Source: Calliphora vicina (Eukaryota > Arthropoda > Insecta > Diptera > Calliphoridae). From it: a DNA stretch of 64,000 nt. The translations under genes and the position numbers were made by a program. The stretch lies in assembly GCF_958450345.1 (NCBI RefSeq), contig NC_088781.1:114965431-115029430 (forward strand), given 5' to 3'. Positions 33,879 through 45,334 of this stretch are shown piece after piece. Below the pieces are notes generated by a model. It ran no database searches and was not told where the DNA came from. It was given only the letters and a program-made list of their open reading frames with translations. Each line of letters begins with the position of its first letter. Within the stretch, counting starts at the first letter, position 1.

Positions 33879-34137
33879 CCTAGGCTTATGCAGATAAAGC
33901 AAACAACAATCGACCACTTGGAAGCCTATATTCGAAGCATTATTGCCGAAATACAGCCCGATTTACTGCGAAGTATATGTGGAACTTGGACCTCCGGGGG
34001 CCACATGCCCTAGATCATATTTAAATATTAATGCTATAAAAGTATCCAATAATAAGCCAATTGGATGAAAATTAAAAAAGTTGTTCTCTATTTTATTTCA
34101 ATTTAAATTTCTCCGCCTTTATAGAAAACACCCTCTA

Positions 34138-36429
34138 TATACATTTATATGTATTTGTAGCGGTATGCTATGAATACCAACAAGGAAACATCACTGTTAT
34201 TTGCGTGCTGTTTTACTAGGAAGAGCTCTCAAAAAAAGGAGTAAAACCCCTTTATGCGAATAATGTAAATGATTGCGAATTTTTAGGCGTTTTTAAACAC
34301 AAACAATAAGAGAATGAATGAAGGTTTACATTTAACGTTAACAAAATTGCACAGACATTCATATATACATACAGAACTATACATATTTGTGTATTTACGA
34401 GAAATGTTTGCATACATATCTACAAGGATATTTTGGTTGAGTTTAGAGCTAGGTTATGCTAAGGATTTTTCACATGATATAAATGAAAAATTGTAAAATA
34501 AAATGGGTTGGAGTGCAATTTCCGCTTAACGAAATCTCGACTATCATAATAGTCAGGCACAATACACAAACGGGCCAAACGGATATACATAATCATATTT
34601 GTAGCCAATTGTTCTATTATTAAGGAGGTGGGAGGATAGAGAAATATTCCTGAGGTCTAGGCTGTTTGTTGTTTAAATAGAAAATAATACAGTTATTTAT
34701 ATATGTATGTTTAAGAATATTTAATATTTATTTTTTTATCTTTCAGTACGAGTGGTTATGTTGTTATTATGTATAGATATCTTGGGAATTTAATGCATTC
34801 AAATTAAAAATTCTTGTTTAGAAGGAAATTCTATTTTTTTTGTTGAAAACAAGCAGCATATTTTCAAGTTTGTGTCAAGGCGAGTGTATTTTAAGGCATG
34901 TATTAAAGAGTTTATTAATGTTTTTAAGCATTTCAAAATAAATCCCTGTGGTATTTCTGGGAAAAAGTTGTGGGAGAGTTAATTTGTTATATGATATAGA
35001 AAATCTACATATATTTAGGGTATAATATGTATATATCTAGCCATAACAACTAAAACAGAAGTTTAGTTATAAGACAATGATATTTAATGTAAAACATATT
35101 CATTACGTTTTAGAAATGGTTAAGACTAACGTTTCAGCAGTTTTTAAAACAGATTTTATAACAAAGCCTTTGCAAATTCTGTCAAAACATATTATTAAGC
35201 CCTACAAAAAAAAACTATGGATACGAAACCCTGCTGCGATTTTATTACCTTTAAATCTCTCCCTATCCTGCTACTTATCGCACACAACCCTTCCATTCAA
35301 ATCACAACAATAATACAACTTGATCTTGATCGAAATTAACAACAAACTCACCTTAAGCACGCCCCATAATTCAACGTTAATTGGTCTACTAAGTTGCGTT
35401 TCGTAGCTGGCACAAATGCCAGTTCTGCTCGCCATAAACAAAAGCAAATTTACATTCATACTGGCTGGCAGTCGCATACAATTATAATAAATATTTTGTC
35501 CTAGAAGCCCTGGAACTTCGTGTCTATAAACATGGCCTGATATTGGCTACTACTACTACTATGGAATGGCAGCTAGAATACGTACATAGTGTTTAACCCT
35601 CCTTGTTAATTCATTTTTCTTGTTTGTACAAATCATGGTGGCAAAATGTCATTCATTATCACGGTGATAGCACAACAATGTCTGAGGTATAATCATAATT
35701 ACGACAACGTATGTTGCGTATTAAAAAAAGGTAAAGTTGGTAATTTATTTCATAAAACATTATGGCATCGATTTGTTAAAGTGTGGCTTTTAAATAAGTA
35801 AATATTTTTGTATTGCTCGGTATAAGTGAGTAAATAAATAAATATTATAGCTTTTTCTACAATAGCGCAATATTTTAAATATGTATATTAGGGCTATAAC
35901 TATTTCTAGGCCTCAATAAGCTATATAACTTTCATATGGGCTGGATTTCTAAATATATTTTCATGTTCTAAAAAGCCTTGGTTTGTTGTATAAACAGCAT
36001 TTCATTTGTTTCGTAAATTTGTATACCCCCACAATACCTTATTGTAACGCCCCTAGAGTTGAAATAAATAAACCACAAATTATACGCTTTGAATAAAACC
36101 CCACACGGGGTATGATAGAATCTCCATCGGGACCCTCCCATTCACGAATTGGGGAAGCTCATCATATTTTATAAATACGACGGGTACTAGGGAAATAAAA
36201 TACCTGGGGGTATTTTAAGCGTAAGGGTTCTTAGTACTATCGACAAGCAAGGGTTGAGTCAACTGGTGTGGTTACTTACGGAAAACAGACGGCGGAATGA
36301 TAGCCACGAAAACGTGTAATTTATTCGGGATGGCGTCTATAAATTGGCAGCCCCAGTACCATCATAGGATAAAATGGACTAATCATCCGTTTGTCTGAAA
36401 CTGAAATGATTAATGAAACTACTAAAATG
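34138..36429. other. Intronic DNA, with a possible exon and a LINE leader
   Basis: Contains only the speculative exon at 35352-35460 and, from roughly 36030, a GC-richer stretch that may be the 5' UTR of the LINE that follows. Nothing else recognised. Confidence 0.35.
35352..35460 (-). other. Possible exon, phase-compatible with the sidestep-like gene
   Basis: A minus-strand open stretch of 109 bp ends at a good donor (CTTAAG then GTGAGT) and starts after GCCAG, a weak acceptor without a clear pyrimidine run. Read with one leading base it encodes MNVNLLLFMASRTGICASYE then TQLSRPINVELWGVLK. It enters and leaves in the same phases as the exon at 22004-22121, so it could be spliced after 47399-47525 without a frameshift. 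The peptide does not resemble a Sidestep Ig segment and I recognise no family. It may be chance. Confidence 0.15.
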
Positions 36430-38195
36430 AATACAACCGAAATTGAAGAATTCCCTACTACTATGACGACCATTGGCACACGAGAACTGATAAGAATTGG
36501 ACAATGGAACGTAAACATGCAAGATTGGTTAAATTTAATGTTTCTGTCTTGTGTATAAGTGAAATGCGGAGGGAAAGAAAATAGGAGCGAAAGTGAAGCA
36601 ACTTTGGAGTCCAATCTCTGATCATATAATAACTATCCGTTTCTTCAGCAAGGTCGGTAAATGCATCACAATCGTCCAATGCTACGCACCAACGAAGAAT
36701 GCTGAGGATTTAATTAGAGATGAGTTCTACAAACCCTTAACTGCTACAATCCGCAAAATACCAAATCGTGATATTCTCTTGATGACAGGAGATTTTAAAT
36801 GCAAAGATTGGAAATGACAACTATGGCCCATCTCACATCATGGGAACACATGGAATGGTAACTAAAAACAACAATGGAGATCGATTTATAGAATTCTGTT
36901 AAACACTTGATCTGGAGATTGGTGGTTCAATGTTTCTTCACAAAGATATTCATAAATATACGTGGAGATCTTCCCAAATGGTAATACGCAGAATCAGACA
37001 GATCACATCTGTATTCGTCGAAACTGGAGTGGAACATTAGTAGACGTGTGCACTAAAAGAGGAGCCGATATGGACTGCAACCAAGGGCTAGTGGCCGTCA
37101 CAATAAAAATTAAACTTAAGACTTAGATACCACCAAACTACGCGATAAACCTAAGAATGATAGAGTTGGAGAATTGTTAATTGTTTACCATTAAATAACA
37201 GAATATGGGAAGAAACATGCAACCTGCCTAGGAATGTGGCGTCATCTGGAATTAGTACAGGAAATAAATCGCTTAAAACAGCAGCAATTGGAAGACCCAA
37301 ATCTAAAACCACAAATCAACACCATAGTGAAGGCCGTTAAGACATCAGCCCGAGTTAAAAAAATATATTTCGAGAACATAGCCATAAAAGCAGAATCAGC
37401 TGCAGAAGCGAATACCATCAAAATAATAAACCTCATCAAGGCAATGTACACCAATAACTCACTACAATTTCGTCACAATGGAATGATAAGTGAATACTTC
37501 AACATAAACACAGACATGAAGCAGGGTTGTCCTCTTTTTTCATTTCTTTTTGTGGTTCTTCATGAGATAATGTTAAAACTATGCGTGAAGAAAAGAGGGT
37601 TTGTGTGGGGCTTTCGCAAACATCTGGAAGACTTGGATTTAGCAGACGATATCTGCCTCATTTCGCACAAATTCAACGACATTCAAAGCAAAGTGGACGA
37701 TTTAGTCAAGTTACCAAGAGCCGTTGGTTTAGAAATAAACACATTCAATGCGAGTTAATAACGTCACCGATAACCAATTCAGAATTCTAAAATAGATGAT
37801 TCAATTTGTTAATCACTTTTGTTATCTGGGATGCATAATGCCAATTGGTGTTGGTGTATAGGAAGGTGGCAAGAAGGCAAGGTCAGCATTTGGTCACCTA
37901 AATAAAACGTGGAGGGCACGAAGATCTGCATATTCAATTCTGGCGTAAAATATACACTGCTTTATTGAAGCGAAACTTGGCTGATGACAAACACTATATC
38001 ACAGATACTCCTAGTATTTATAAACAAGTGTCTACGAATAATATGTCAAATATTTTCTCAAAAACAGAGCACTGGAGGCTGACAAAGGAAGAAACAGTAG
38101 TTCATCAAATTACAAGAAGATAATGGAGATGGATAGGACAAAGCTCGTAATTAGTGAATACAGTCGAAAGCTTTTACACCCTTTTTATAACCTAA
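36430..38195 (+). pseudogene. LINE with endonuclease and reverse-transcriptase domains, decayed
   Basis: The APE-type endonuclease begins with ELIRIGQWNVNM (36487). VLCISEMRREGKK follows, then SKVGKCITIVQCYAPTKNAE and DILLMTGDFKCK, which are endonuclease blocks. The RT part (37234-37758) is open for 174 codons and includes INLIKAMYTNNSLQF, DMKQGCPLFSFLF (motif B) and LEDLDLADDICLISH (motif C, LADD). The C-terminal region YLGCIMPIGVGV, KARSAFGHLNKTWR and RRWRWIG-like sequence runs to about 38160. The linker and RT motif A are largely deleted between 36820 and 37234. Stops and frameshifts elsewhere. Non-functional, same LINE type as 23106-25318 and 4186-4680. Confidence 0.85.
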
Positions 38196-39295
38196 GAATC
38201 TCTTTATGACTTTGTAGCTCTTGTGGTTCCTTTGGAAGCCAACCAGTACTTCTAATCAGATCACGATATCTAAGTATATGTTCCCGTATAGCAGCATAAA
38301 TACATAAAAGGAATTGCACCCATTATTTCTCGATATCTTCCACACAAATTTTACAATATTTATTATGTGGGTAACCATATGTCTAATCTTACTATACGCA
38401 TTAAGTATACCCATTGGAAGTCCAATTTAGTTTCTACTATCAGCCAAGATAGTGTTCGTTCTTTTCTGTGCAAGATCATTGTATATTCTACAGGTGGTGA
38501 TCGTAGCCCGCATAAGTTTAATTTTTTTTAAATTACATTACATTCGATACCATATTCGATAACACAACCAAGGGGATATGAATGTATTTTTGTTCCACAA
38601 TTTTGTTCAAGGACGAACCTAATTCTGTGGAGAAGACATTCATATTACATTGGCGTAGAACATCAGAAAAATTACTACGTAATATACAATTTTCTTTACT
38701 TCTTTCCAATAAAACTGATTACTTAAATATCATAATAAAATACCAAGTAAATAGTAGTACATAAATAACTAGAAATGATTACTATTTTCCCCCTTAAGCT
38801 TAATACATACTTTCATGTCTATACAATTTAATAAATGTAAAAACCATACAATTTCTATGTTTCCATATCCCTACACAATGTATTTAAAACGTGTCAAAAT
38901 AACATTTATTATTACAATTTATTTGTCTCAGACTCCTGCATTATTTTGAATTAATTTCGATTAGGTATGAATAATAACAATTCATACATTAAAATATTAA
39001 CTATTTTATGTTTTATTTGTTTCTTATACTTTTCTGTTTGCGGTTTATAACTCAAACTCTTGATGGGTGAGTAAATATTACGTTTTTTGTTCTTTCCTTA
39101 GGTTCGTTTGATTTATTGTCGTAAAAAACCAGTCAGCAACAATAAGAACATAAAACAATAAAATAATACATGATTTTTAGTTAATTAATAGTTAAGTCTG
39201 TGGTCAAATGAATTATGTTTAATTTTCGTGTTTGTTTTGTGTTTTTTTTCATAGCGGTAGCCCTTTCTTATTAGTTTATATGTTTTTATGATTAT
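38196..39295. other. AT-rich non-coding DNA
   Basis: No signature recognised; it may include the 3' UTR of the LINE on its left. Confidence 0.35.
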
Positions 39296-39810
39296 TACAC
39301 CCTTTACCTGATTGGCCAGGGTATATATAAGTTTGTCATTCCTTTTGTAATTTCTACAGCTTTCATTTGCGTCCCCATAAAGTACATATATTTTGGATCG
39401 TTATATATAGTGGGGTCCATATGTATGTTGAAATCAATTTTCCGTAGCCTCCAAATAACTTACAAGCATGATTCATACATCAACATATCCGCAATAGTCC
39501 CGATTAGAATTCGGTAAAATCAACAAATGGCAAAGATATAAACAAAAAACTACGACTACCTCGATTTTGACCTATTTTAGATCTATATCTGGATTACTAA
39601 GTCATTAATATAGACAATATGGATATCTAATAATAGATATTTCAAAGACCTTTTCAACGACATATATAACGTTATAGTAATTCGGACCTACAATGGGTCC
39701 AAATCAGGAAAAAATTTACCAAAAAATATTTCCAATAATTGTTTTAAAGTATACTTTGGTGAAGGGTATATAAGATTCGTCACAGCCGATCATAACTCTC
39801 TTACATGTTT
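39296..39810 (+). repeat. Dispersed repeat B, copy 1
   Basis: Starts near ACACCCTTTACCTG..GGGTATATATAAG and ends GGGTATATAAGATTCG, TCACAGCCGATCATAAC. It matches 59095-59660 through blocks such as TGTATGTTGAAATCAA, CCAAATAACTTAC and ATAGTAATTCGGAC. It has no coding capacity. It resembles the widespread fly repeats that end in a 'cacagccgaa' phrase; 50720-50840 and 51145-51215 carry short related pieces. It directly abuts repeat A at 39811. Confidence 0.75.
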
Positions 39811-40582
39811 ATACCCTACACCACCATAGTGGGGAGGGTATTATGCGTTTGTGCAGATGTTTGTAACGCCCAAAAATATTAGTCTAACACCCACCTTAAA
39901 GTATACCGATCGACTTAGAATCACTTTCTGAGTCGATTAAACGATGTCCGTCCGTCCGTCCGTCCGTCCGTCCGTCTGGTTGGCTGGCTGGCTGGCTGGC
40001 TGTCCATGTAAACCTTGTGCGCAGAGTACAGGTCGCAATTTTGAAGATATTTCGATCAAATTTGGTACATATTTCTTTTTCGGCCCAAGGACCAAGCCTA
40101 TTGAAACTGGCTGAAATCGGTCCATTATTTCACCTAGCCCCCATACAAATGTCCCCTCGAAATTGGACTTTATCGGTCATAAATGTTGAATTTATATATC
40201 TATCTACAAAAATTTCGCTCCAAATAAGTTTTATATATACAAAATTCATGTCACCAAATTTTGTTACGATCGGTCCATAATTAGTCATAGCTCCCATATA
40301 GACCCGCTTCCGAAAATCACTTTAACGTACATAAATCGCTTAAAAATGTTGGTAAACACATAAAATTCAACATAGTTAACTTTAATATAGACATAAATCA
40401 CACGACCTAATTTTATGGTGATCGGTCCATAATTGGACATAGCCCCCATATAAGGCCCACTTCCAAAAATCACTCAAAAATATAAATTATTGATATTTTA
40501 AAAGAAAAATATTTTTACTCATTTACTTGGTGTAGGGTATTATATGGTCGGGCTTGACCGACCATACTTTCTTACTTGTTTT
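39811..40582 (+). repeat. Dispersed repeat A, full-length copy with the longest microsatellite
   Basis: Same termini as 6594-7325. The tetranucleotide part is expanded: a (GTCC)n run at 39946-39976 followed by (GGCT)n at 39981-40001. Sequence is otherwise nearly identical to the copy at 6594. The end carries the complete GGTGTAGGGTATTATATGGT block that is shortened in the other copy. Confidence 0.88.
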
Positions 40583-40690
40583 TTATTGTATTTAGTTGTT
40601 TGTTTGTATGCAATTAAAATAATTTTATCTTCGTTTATATTACCCTGCAGTCCTGGGAACTATGCAGTTCAACATTTAGGAAAGTTGAGA

Positions 40691-41300
40691 GTCTAACACC
40701 CACCTTAAAGTATACCGATTGACTTAGAATCACTTTCTGAGTCGATTAAACGATGTCCGTCCGTCCGTCTGGCTGGCTGGTCGACTGGCTGTCCATGTAA
40801 ACCTTGTGCGCAGAGTACAGGTCGCAATTTTGAAGATATTTCGATCAAATTTGGTACATATTATTTCTTCGGTGCAAGGACGAAGCCTATTGAAACTGGC
40901 TGAAATCGGTCCATTATTTCACGTAGCCCCCATACAAATGTCCTTCCGAAATTGGACTTTATCGGTCATAAATGTTTAATTTATATATGTATATCCACAA
41001 CTTTCGCTCCGAATAATTTTTATATATACACAATTCATGTCACCAAGTTTTGTTACGATCGGTCCATAATTAGTCATAGCTCACATATAGACCCGCTTCC
41101 GAAATCGCTTATAAATGTTGGTATACACACAAAATTCAACATAGTTAACTTTAATATAGACATAAATCACACGACCTAATTTCATGGTGATCGGTCCATA
41201 ATTGGCCATAGCTCCCATATAAGGCCCACTTCCGAAGATCACCCAAAAATATAAATTATTGAAATTTTAAAAGAAAATGTTTTTGCTCTTTTACTTGTTT
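40691..41300 (+). repeat. Dispersed repeat A, 5'-truncated copy in tandem
   Basis: Starts inside the element at GTCTAACACCCACCTTAAAG and runs to the TTTACTTGTTT end, missing the first ~75 bp and the last CGACCATAC block. It lies 108 bp after the preceding copy in the same orientation. Confidence 0.85.
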
Positions 41301-42727
41301 CTATTTTTTTCTATGAGAGATGGGCGTAAAAGTGGGCGGATCAGGTATATATTTTCAGGAGGCCATTCTACAATTATAATATTAATTTTTTGTGAAAATT
41401 GAGTTGATGCATTAAAAATCAAGGGAGTTGTGACACTTTTTCAATACAAGTTGTATGAGAAATGAACGTAAAAGTGGGCGGATATTTTTAAAATTTCACA
41501 CAAATGATTCCGATTGTTTAGAAATGCTATGTGCCAAAAAACAATGCCGTTGGTCAAAATTTAATTTTCACTTTGTATTTTGATTTTTCCATTTGTTCTT
41601 GATTCAAACAAAAAATTAATATGTGCCAAGTTTCATTGTCCTTCGACAACTTCTTTTATTTTTAGCCGCTCGTTCTATGAACTTCACAAAATCCACACCA
41701 AGCTGTGAGTTTTTCAGGATTCATTGGACGCTATTGGATCTCATGAGGATTGGTATTGTCCCAAATGCGACGGTTTTGTTTGACAATTCATCCGGAAATG
41801 GATCTCGCCGTAAGAAATGCGATGCGTGCAGAACGTTGTATGAACAGAACAGTAATGTTGGTAGAACATTTTTATTATTTGCACATGTTGTTAAGCGCTA
41901 CAACCGTCCAAACTGGAAAACAAACTGAATAAATGATAGCCAATTCGACAAATGTAGCTTCAGCATTATGGCCGCTGTCAACGTCAAAATTCGGAAGTCT
42001 CTATCAAAGGGTCAATTACAATATTCTGCATTACATTGTACCAATGAAATCACTAGTGAAGGATTATCGTTTGTTGGAGTGTAGATGTTAATTCAGGCCG
42101 ACCTGTTTAATCGCTAGTGTAAATTTGTCCCTTCAAACTGCAGGGTTATTTTAATACTTTGTCTTGTATATGTATGAGTTTCCGTTTTTTTGTTTCTGTT
42201 TCTTTGTTGTTTTTTCGCTCAAAATAATAAAAGGGGTATTTAAAGATTATAAGATTATGGTTTTTGTTTTCCATTTATTATTTCCTTTTTATGTTTAAGA
42301 CAAAAAGTACTCAAAATGTAATTAAAGGCATTTATTCATGTTTTTCTATGCATGAGCGAGCGATTACAATTGATTGAATGATTTTTGCTGTGCAAATTGG
42401 TTTGGTTGATGGTTGGGCGTGGGGCGGAAGTGTCTTAATGAATTAACGAAAATAATATTTTATTGACACTTTAATTTCTGCCTAATTACTAACTAATTAC
42501 AGATGAAATATTTAAAAGGCATAAATCATTTTTGTGAAAAAATAAATAATAAATATTTGTGGTAAGAGTTTCTATATTATATTTTTTGCAAGTTTAATTA
42601 GACATAAAACATTACTGACATAAAAAACTTGCCATCATATTTGTCTAAATATCGTCTTCTATAATGCACAAGATTTTCACTCATTCTTCCTAAAACCTTA
42701 TCTCACTCAAAAAAACATGTGGAGCTT
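41301..42727. other. Non-coding DNA with an unassigned transposon-like fragment
   Basis: At 41623-41990 a GC-richer stretch carries overlapping open frames (101 and 60 codons, one including ERCMNRTVMLVEHFYYLHML). It ends with TCAAAATTCGGAAGTC at about 41980-41995, the inverse of the DUF4817-type transposon terminus seen at 5230 and 15241. It may be the right end of such an element with unusual internal DNA. I do not recognise the frames. Confidence 0.3.
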
Positions 42728-42834
42728 ACCCTCGTGTGCCATTTTCCACACATATGGTAGGTTACTAGTTTAGAATACACCTAGCAACATATATTGAAAT
42801 TCTATATGTGTGGAAAACCACACAAGAGGTTAAA
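42728..42834. mobile_element. 107-bp MITE, possibly piggyBac-like
   Basis: Inverted ends of about 28 bp: CCTCGTGTGCCATTTTCC on the left and, from the right, CCTCTTGTGTGGTTTTCC, both followed by ACACATAT. The right flank is TTAA and the left flank is TTAC, consistent with a TTAA duplication with one change. Confidence 0.5.
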
Positions 42835-43654
42835 CAATGTAATTTTTTAAATAAATTTTTGAATAATTTGATGTGTTTTTTGTTTAAAATTCATGCAGCA
42901 GAAAAAGTCAATTAAACATGTTAAAAATATTTATTTTGTGTGGTTTCCCACTCAAGTGTTACTAAACTCTAAACCTTTCTTATAGCTCCCATTTACTCTC
43001 CATATTTTATGACTATGTTTCATTTAAATTTTACAATATCCAACTTTAAAACAACAGTAATAGTTATCGTAATACTTATTTAGCTAAAACCTAATAACGT
43101 ATTGAATTTCATCTATCTCTTAATTATGCAAAATTGTTTATCTGCCATTGACATGCTATTGATACGTTGAATCACAATATGGCCCATCATACTGTTGTTG
43201 CTATTGATAAACTAATACAATTCAGACAAGAGCTAATGATTTTGTTATTGGTTTAATAACAATATTTATGTTTAGAATATTGTATTAGTATTATTACTAT
43301 TCATGTCGTGTTTTGGCCATCAGAAACATTTAGACAGAAACAGCTGGCCCAAAAATAATAGCTACATATACATAGCAGATTTAGCAAGGGCAGCATTAAG
43401 AGATTAAACTGTTTCCAAAGACAAGTAAAACGAATGATAATGGCTGTTAAAATCATTTTTGTAATAGTGACCTACCTTAAGTACTTATTTAAACGGAAAA
43501 TACCTTCCAATCATGTTAATTAAAACATCTGTAAAATATAATACTATAGAAAAACATGCTCTTACTGCAAGTGAGCAATGTCCATTAGAGTGCATCAAGG
43601 TACACGCCGCCCCTCTCCAGAATTATTATTGTAAGAACACGGTCTATATAATAA
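42835..43654. other. AT-rich non-coding DNA
   Basis: Nothing recognised. Confidence 0.35.
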
Positions 43655-45240
43655 TGGGTTCTTCCAAAAGTGACTTTCGAACATTGACAGTTGATAGCGA
43701 CCATATTATTACAGGTCCATTGAAAAATTTTACGATTTTAGGTTTAACGTTTTCAAATTATAGTAAAACTTTCAAAGTATATTAATAATTATCTGGATTA
43801 TAATATTCTGAATTGGTTTTGCTTAAAATTCATAACAGTAAGGAAATAGAGCTCATTCGCAAAAAATGGCCAAATAATTAGTTTTTCTCGAAAATTGCTA
43901 AATTTAAACCGCAGGTACTGAAAAACTATAAGAGATATTTTCATAATTTTTTTCACATTTTTATTCACTATTATCTTCTCAATAAATCCCAATGAGCTGA
44001 TCAAAAAATTCTGAAATTTGTTTAACAAAATTTAAAATGGAATTTTGAAACTGCTCTTAAAAAAAATTAATTTTTTTGGTCATACCTGCGAATATGTTAA
44101 CGGCATCCTACGAAGACAAAAACTCATATACAAGTAAATATGGATATATTTTAAGTAAAAATTAGCTTTTATTTTAATATTTATCAAAATATGTTAATTT
44201 TGTTCCTACATTTATTGTTCTAGTTGCCTGAGACACTTTAATGGCCTGGCGAAATTTTAATAACTTTAAAATTTTTTGACCAATTTCTGTTTTTTATGTC
44301 TCATTAGAACGACAATTATGTACATATTTCGATTCTTTTAAATTAAATTGCAAAAGTAATTTTTTAATGGCAAAATTTTTACAAAAACTGAAAAAAGTGC
44401 ATTTTTTCCCCTTGTAAATGCATCTCAAAACTTCAGAGGGCCTGCGGCACGGCTTAACCCCAACCGATTTACCTAAAATTTTTTCAGGATGATTTTATTA
44501 CTAATGTTCACCAAACTGGGGGGTGAGAATGGCCTAAATCCAACTTTCGTTTATTAAGGGCCACCCTAAGGTCCATCTGTCGAATTGACAGTCATTCTTT
44601 CATTTATTCGAGAAACGTTCCGTGTGATACGTCCAAATCACATTGATGTAGATATATAGGTACATCAACAAACAAAATTGTCGAATTTTGGATGATATTA
44701 ATCCATTTAAAATCCAAAAGTGTCTAAAAAAATCACTGTTTGGTGTGAATATTGATCTGGTGGCGTTATCGGTCCCCTTTTTTTGAAAACGACTTCGGCA
44801 AGACCATTACCATAAAGGACGAACGCTGTAGGTCGATGACTAGAAACTTATTTTGGCCAGCTAATGTCATATTGCACCTTCTGCACGAACGAATGGAGGA
44901 CATGGTCATCTCTTGTTGATGTGGTGTAACTTTCCACCGAGATCGTTTGAATTAACCCCGTAAGAGTTGTACTTATGGGGGTTTCATAAATGCAGGTCCA
45001 TGCGAATAAGCCCCACACCACATTAGCTTTCAAAGCCAAAAAAACCCATGCGATTGGTCAAATGCAGCTTGATTTATGTGCCAAAGTCATGGAAAATTTA
45101 ACATCCCCGATGATCGCCGTTAGATATTTGCACAATGTTTGCAAAATTTGACAACATCTCCCACACACTTTGTTCCATTTAAATTTACAGATAAGAAGCG
45201 CTTAATGAAATACCTTTTATTAGGATGATAGGATAACGTT
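43655..45240 (+). pseudogene. Tc1/mariner-superfamily transposon (DUF4817 type), split by repeat C
   Basis: The left end GACTTTCGAACATTGACAG at 43669 matches the end at 15241. Homology breaks at about 43719, where repeat C begins. After repeat C, transposase pieces resume at about 44650: GTSTNKIVEFW-like and CRYIG stretches, FFENDFGKTITIKDERC, SMTRNLFWPANVILHLLHER, EDMVISC, then NAAFMCQ and HGKFN-type C-terminal blocks to about 45230. Stops and frameshifts throughout. The DNA-binding half is missing. Confidence 0.65.
43720..44455. repeat. Dispersed repeat C, copy 1
   Basis: Collinear with 56185-56937 over about 740 bp at roughly 85% identity by eye. Shared blocks include GATATTTTAAGT-like A/T text, TAGTTGCCTGAGACAC, TAATGGCCTGGCGA and the CCCCTTGTAAATGCA end. 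No coding capacity. It sits inside a DUF4817-type transposon, so it probably inserted there; no clear inverted termini or target duplication were found. Confidence 0.8.
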
Positions 45241-45334
45241 AACTGGTAACGCAATGACTCTAAAGTTTGGAAATGCATTTATTAGGGAAACAAGATTTTT
45301 TTCGGTTTTTTCAATCATTTTGATTACTCTATGA

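Larger units (their letters stand above)
32070..34050 (+). pseudogene. Transposase pseudogene of the split Tc1/mariner-type element
   Basis: Pieces in different frames give the N-terminal DUF4817-like part (LYNAHNTPSECLI, then a TLDRFSNTSTLTFCTEQ stretch). The middle part follows: EPVKSLVNISS, a FFINNDGQNVTVNCVRYRDM block, and LLRETFGEQITSRNW. Then PVNWLPRSSDLIPLNYLL, then after the hAT a KQTTIDHLEAYIRSIIAE block, EIQPDLLRS and GGHMP. The end pattern (KPATI..L...I...I.EIQPDL...GGH....IF) is typical of the family. Frameshifts, stops (TGG to TAG at the LLWGY position) and the insertion make it non-functional. It is a different subfamily from the copies at 15236 and 43655, with different termini. 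Confidence 0.75.
31980..34137 (+). mobile_element. Tc1/mariner-superfamily element (DUF4817 type), split by an hAT
   Basis: 31982-34135. Terminal inverted repeats AAGGGTGTTTTTTGTA and, from the right, GAGGGTGTTTTCTATA. TA duplications are at 31980-31981 and 34136-34137. It contains a decayed transposase gene on the plus strand and a 1,131-bp hAT remnant (32740-33870) inserted into the C-terminal coding part. Without the hAT the element would be about 1,015 bp, close to the size expected for a single-gene member of this superfamily with some deletion. Confidence 0.85.

Noticed and set aside
39937..40125. Frame with Gln-Pro-Ala-Ser and Asp-Gly-Arg-Thr repeats
   Set aside because: It is a translation of the (GGCT)n/(GTCC)n tetranucleotide tracts of repeat A, not a repetitive protein.
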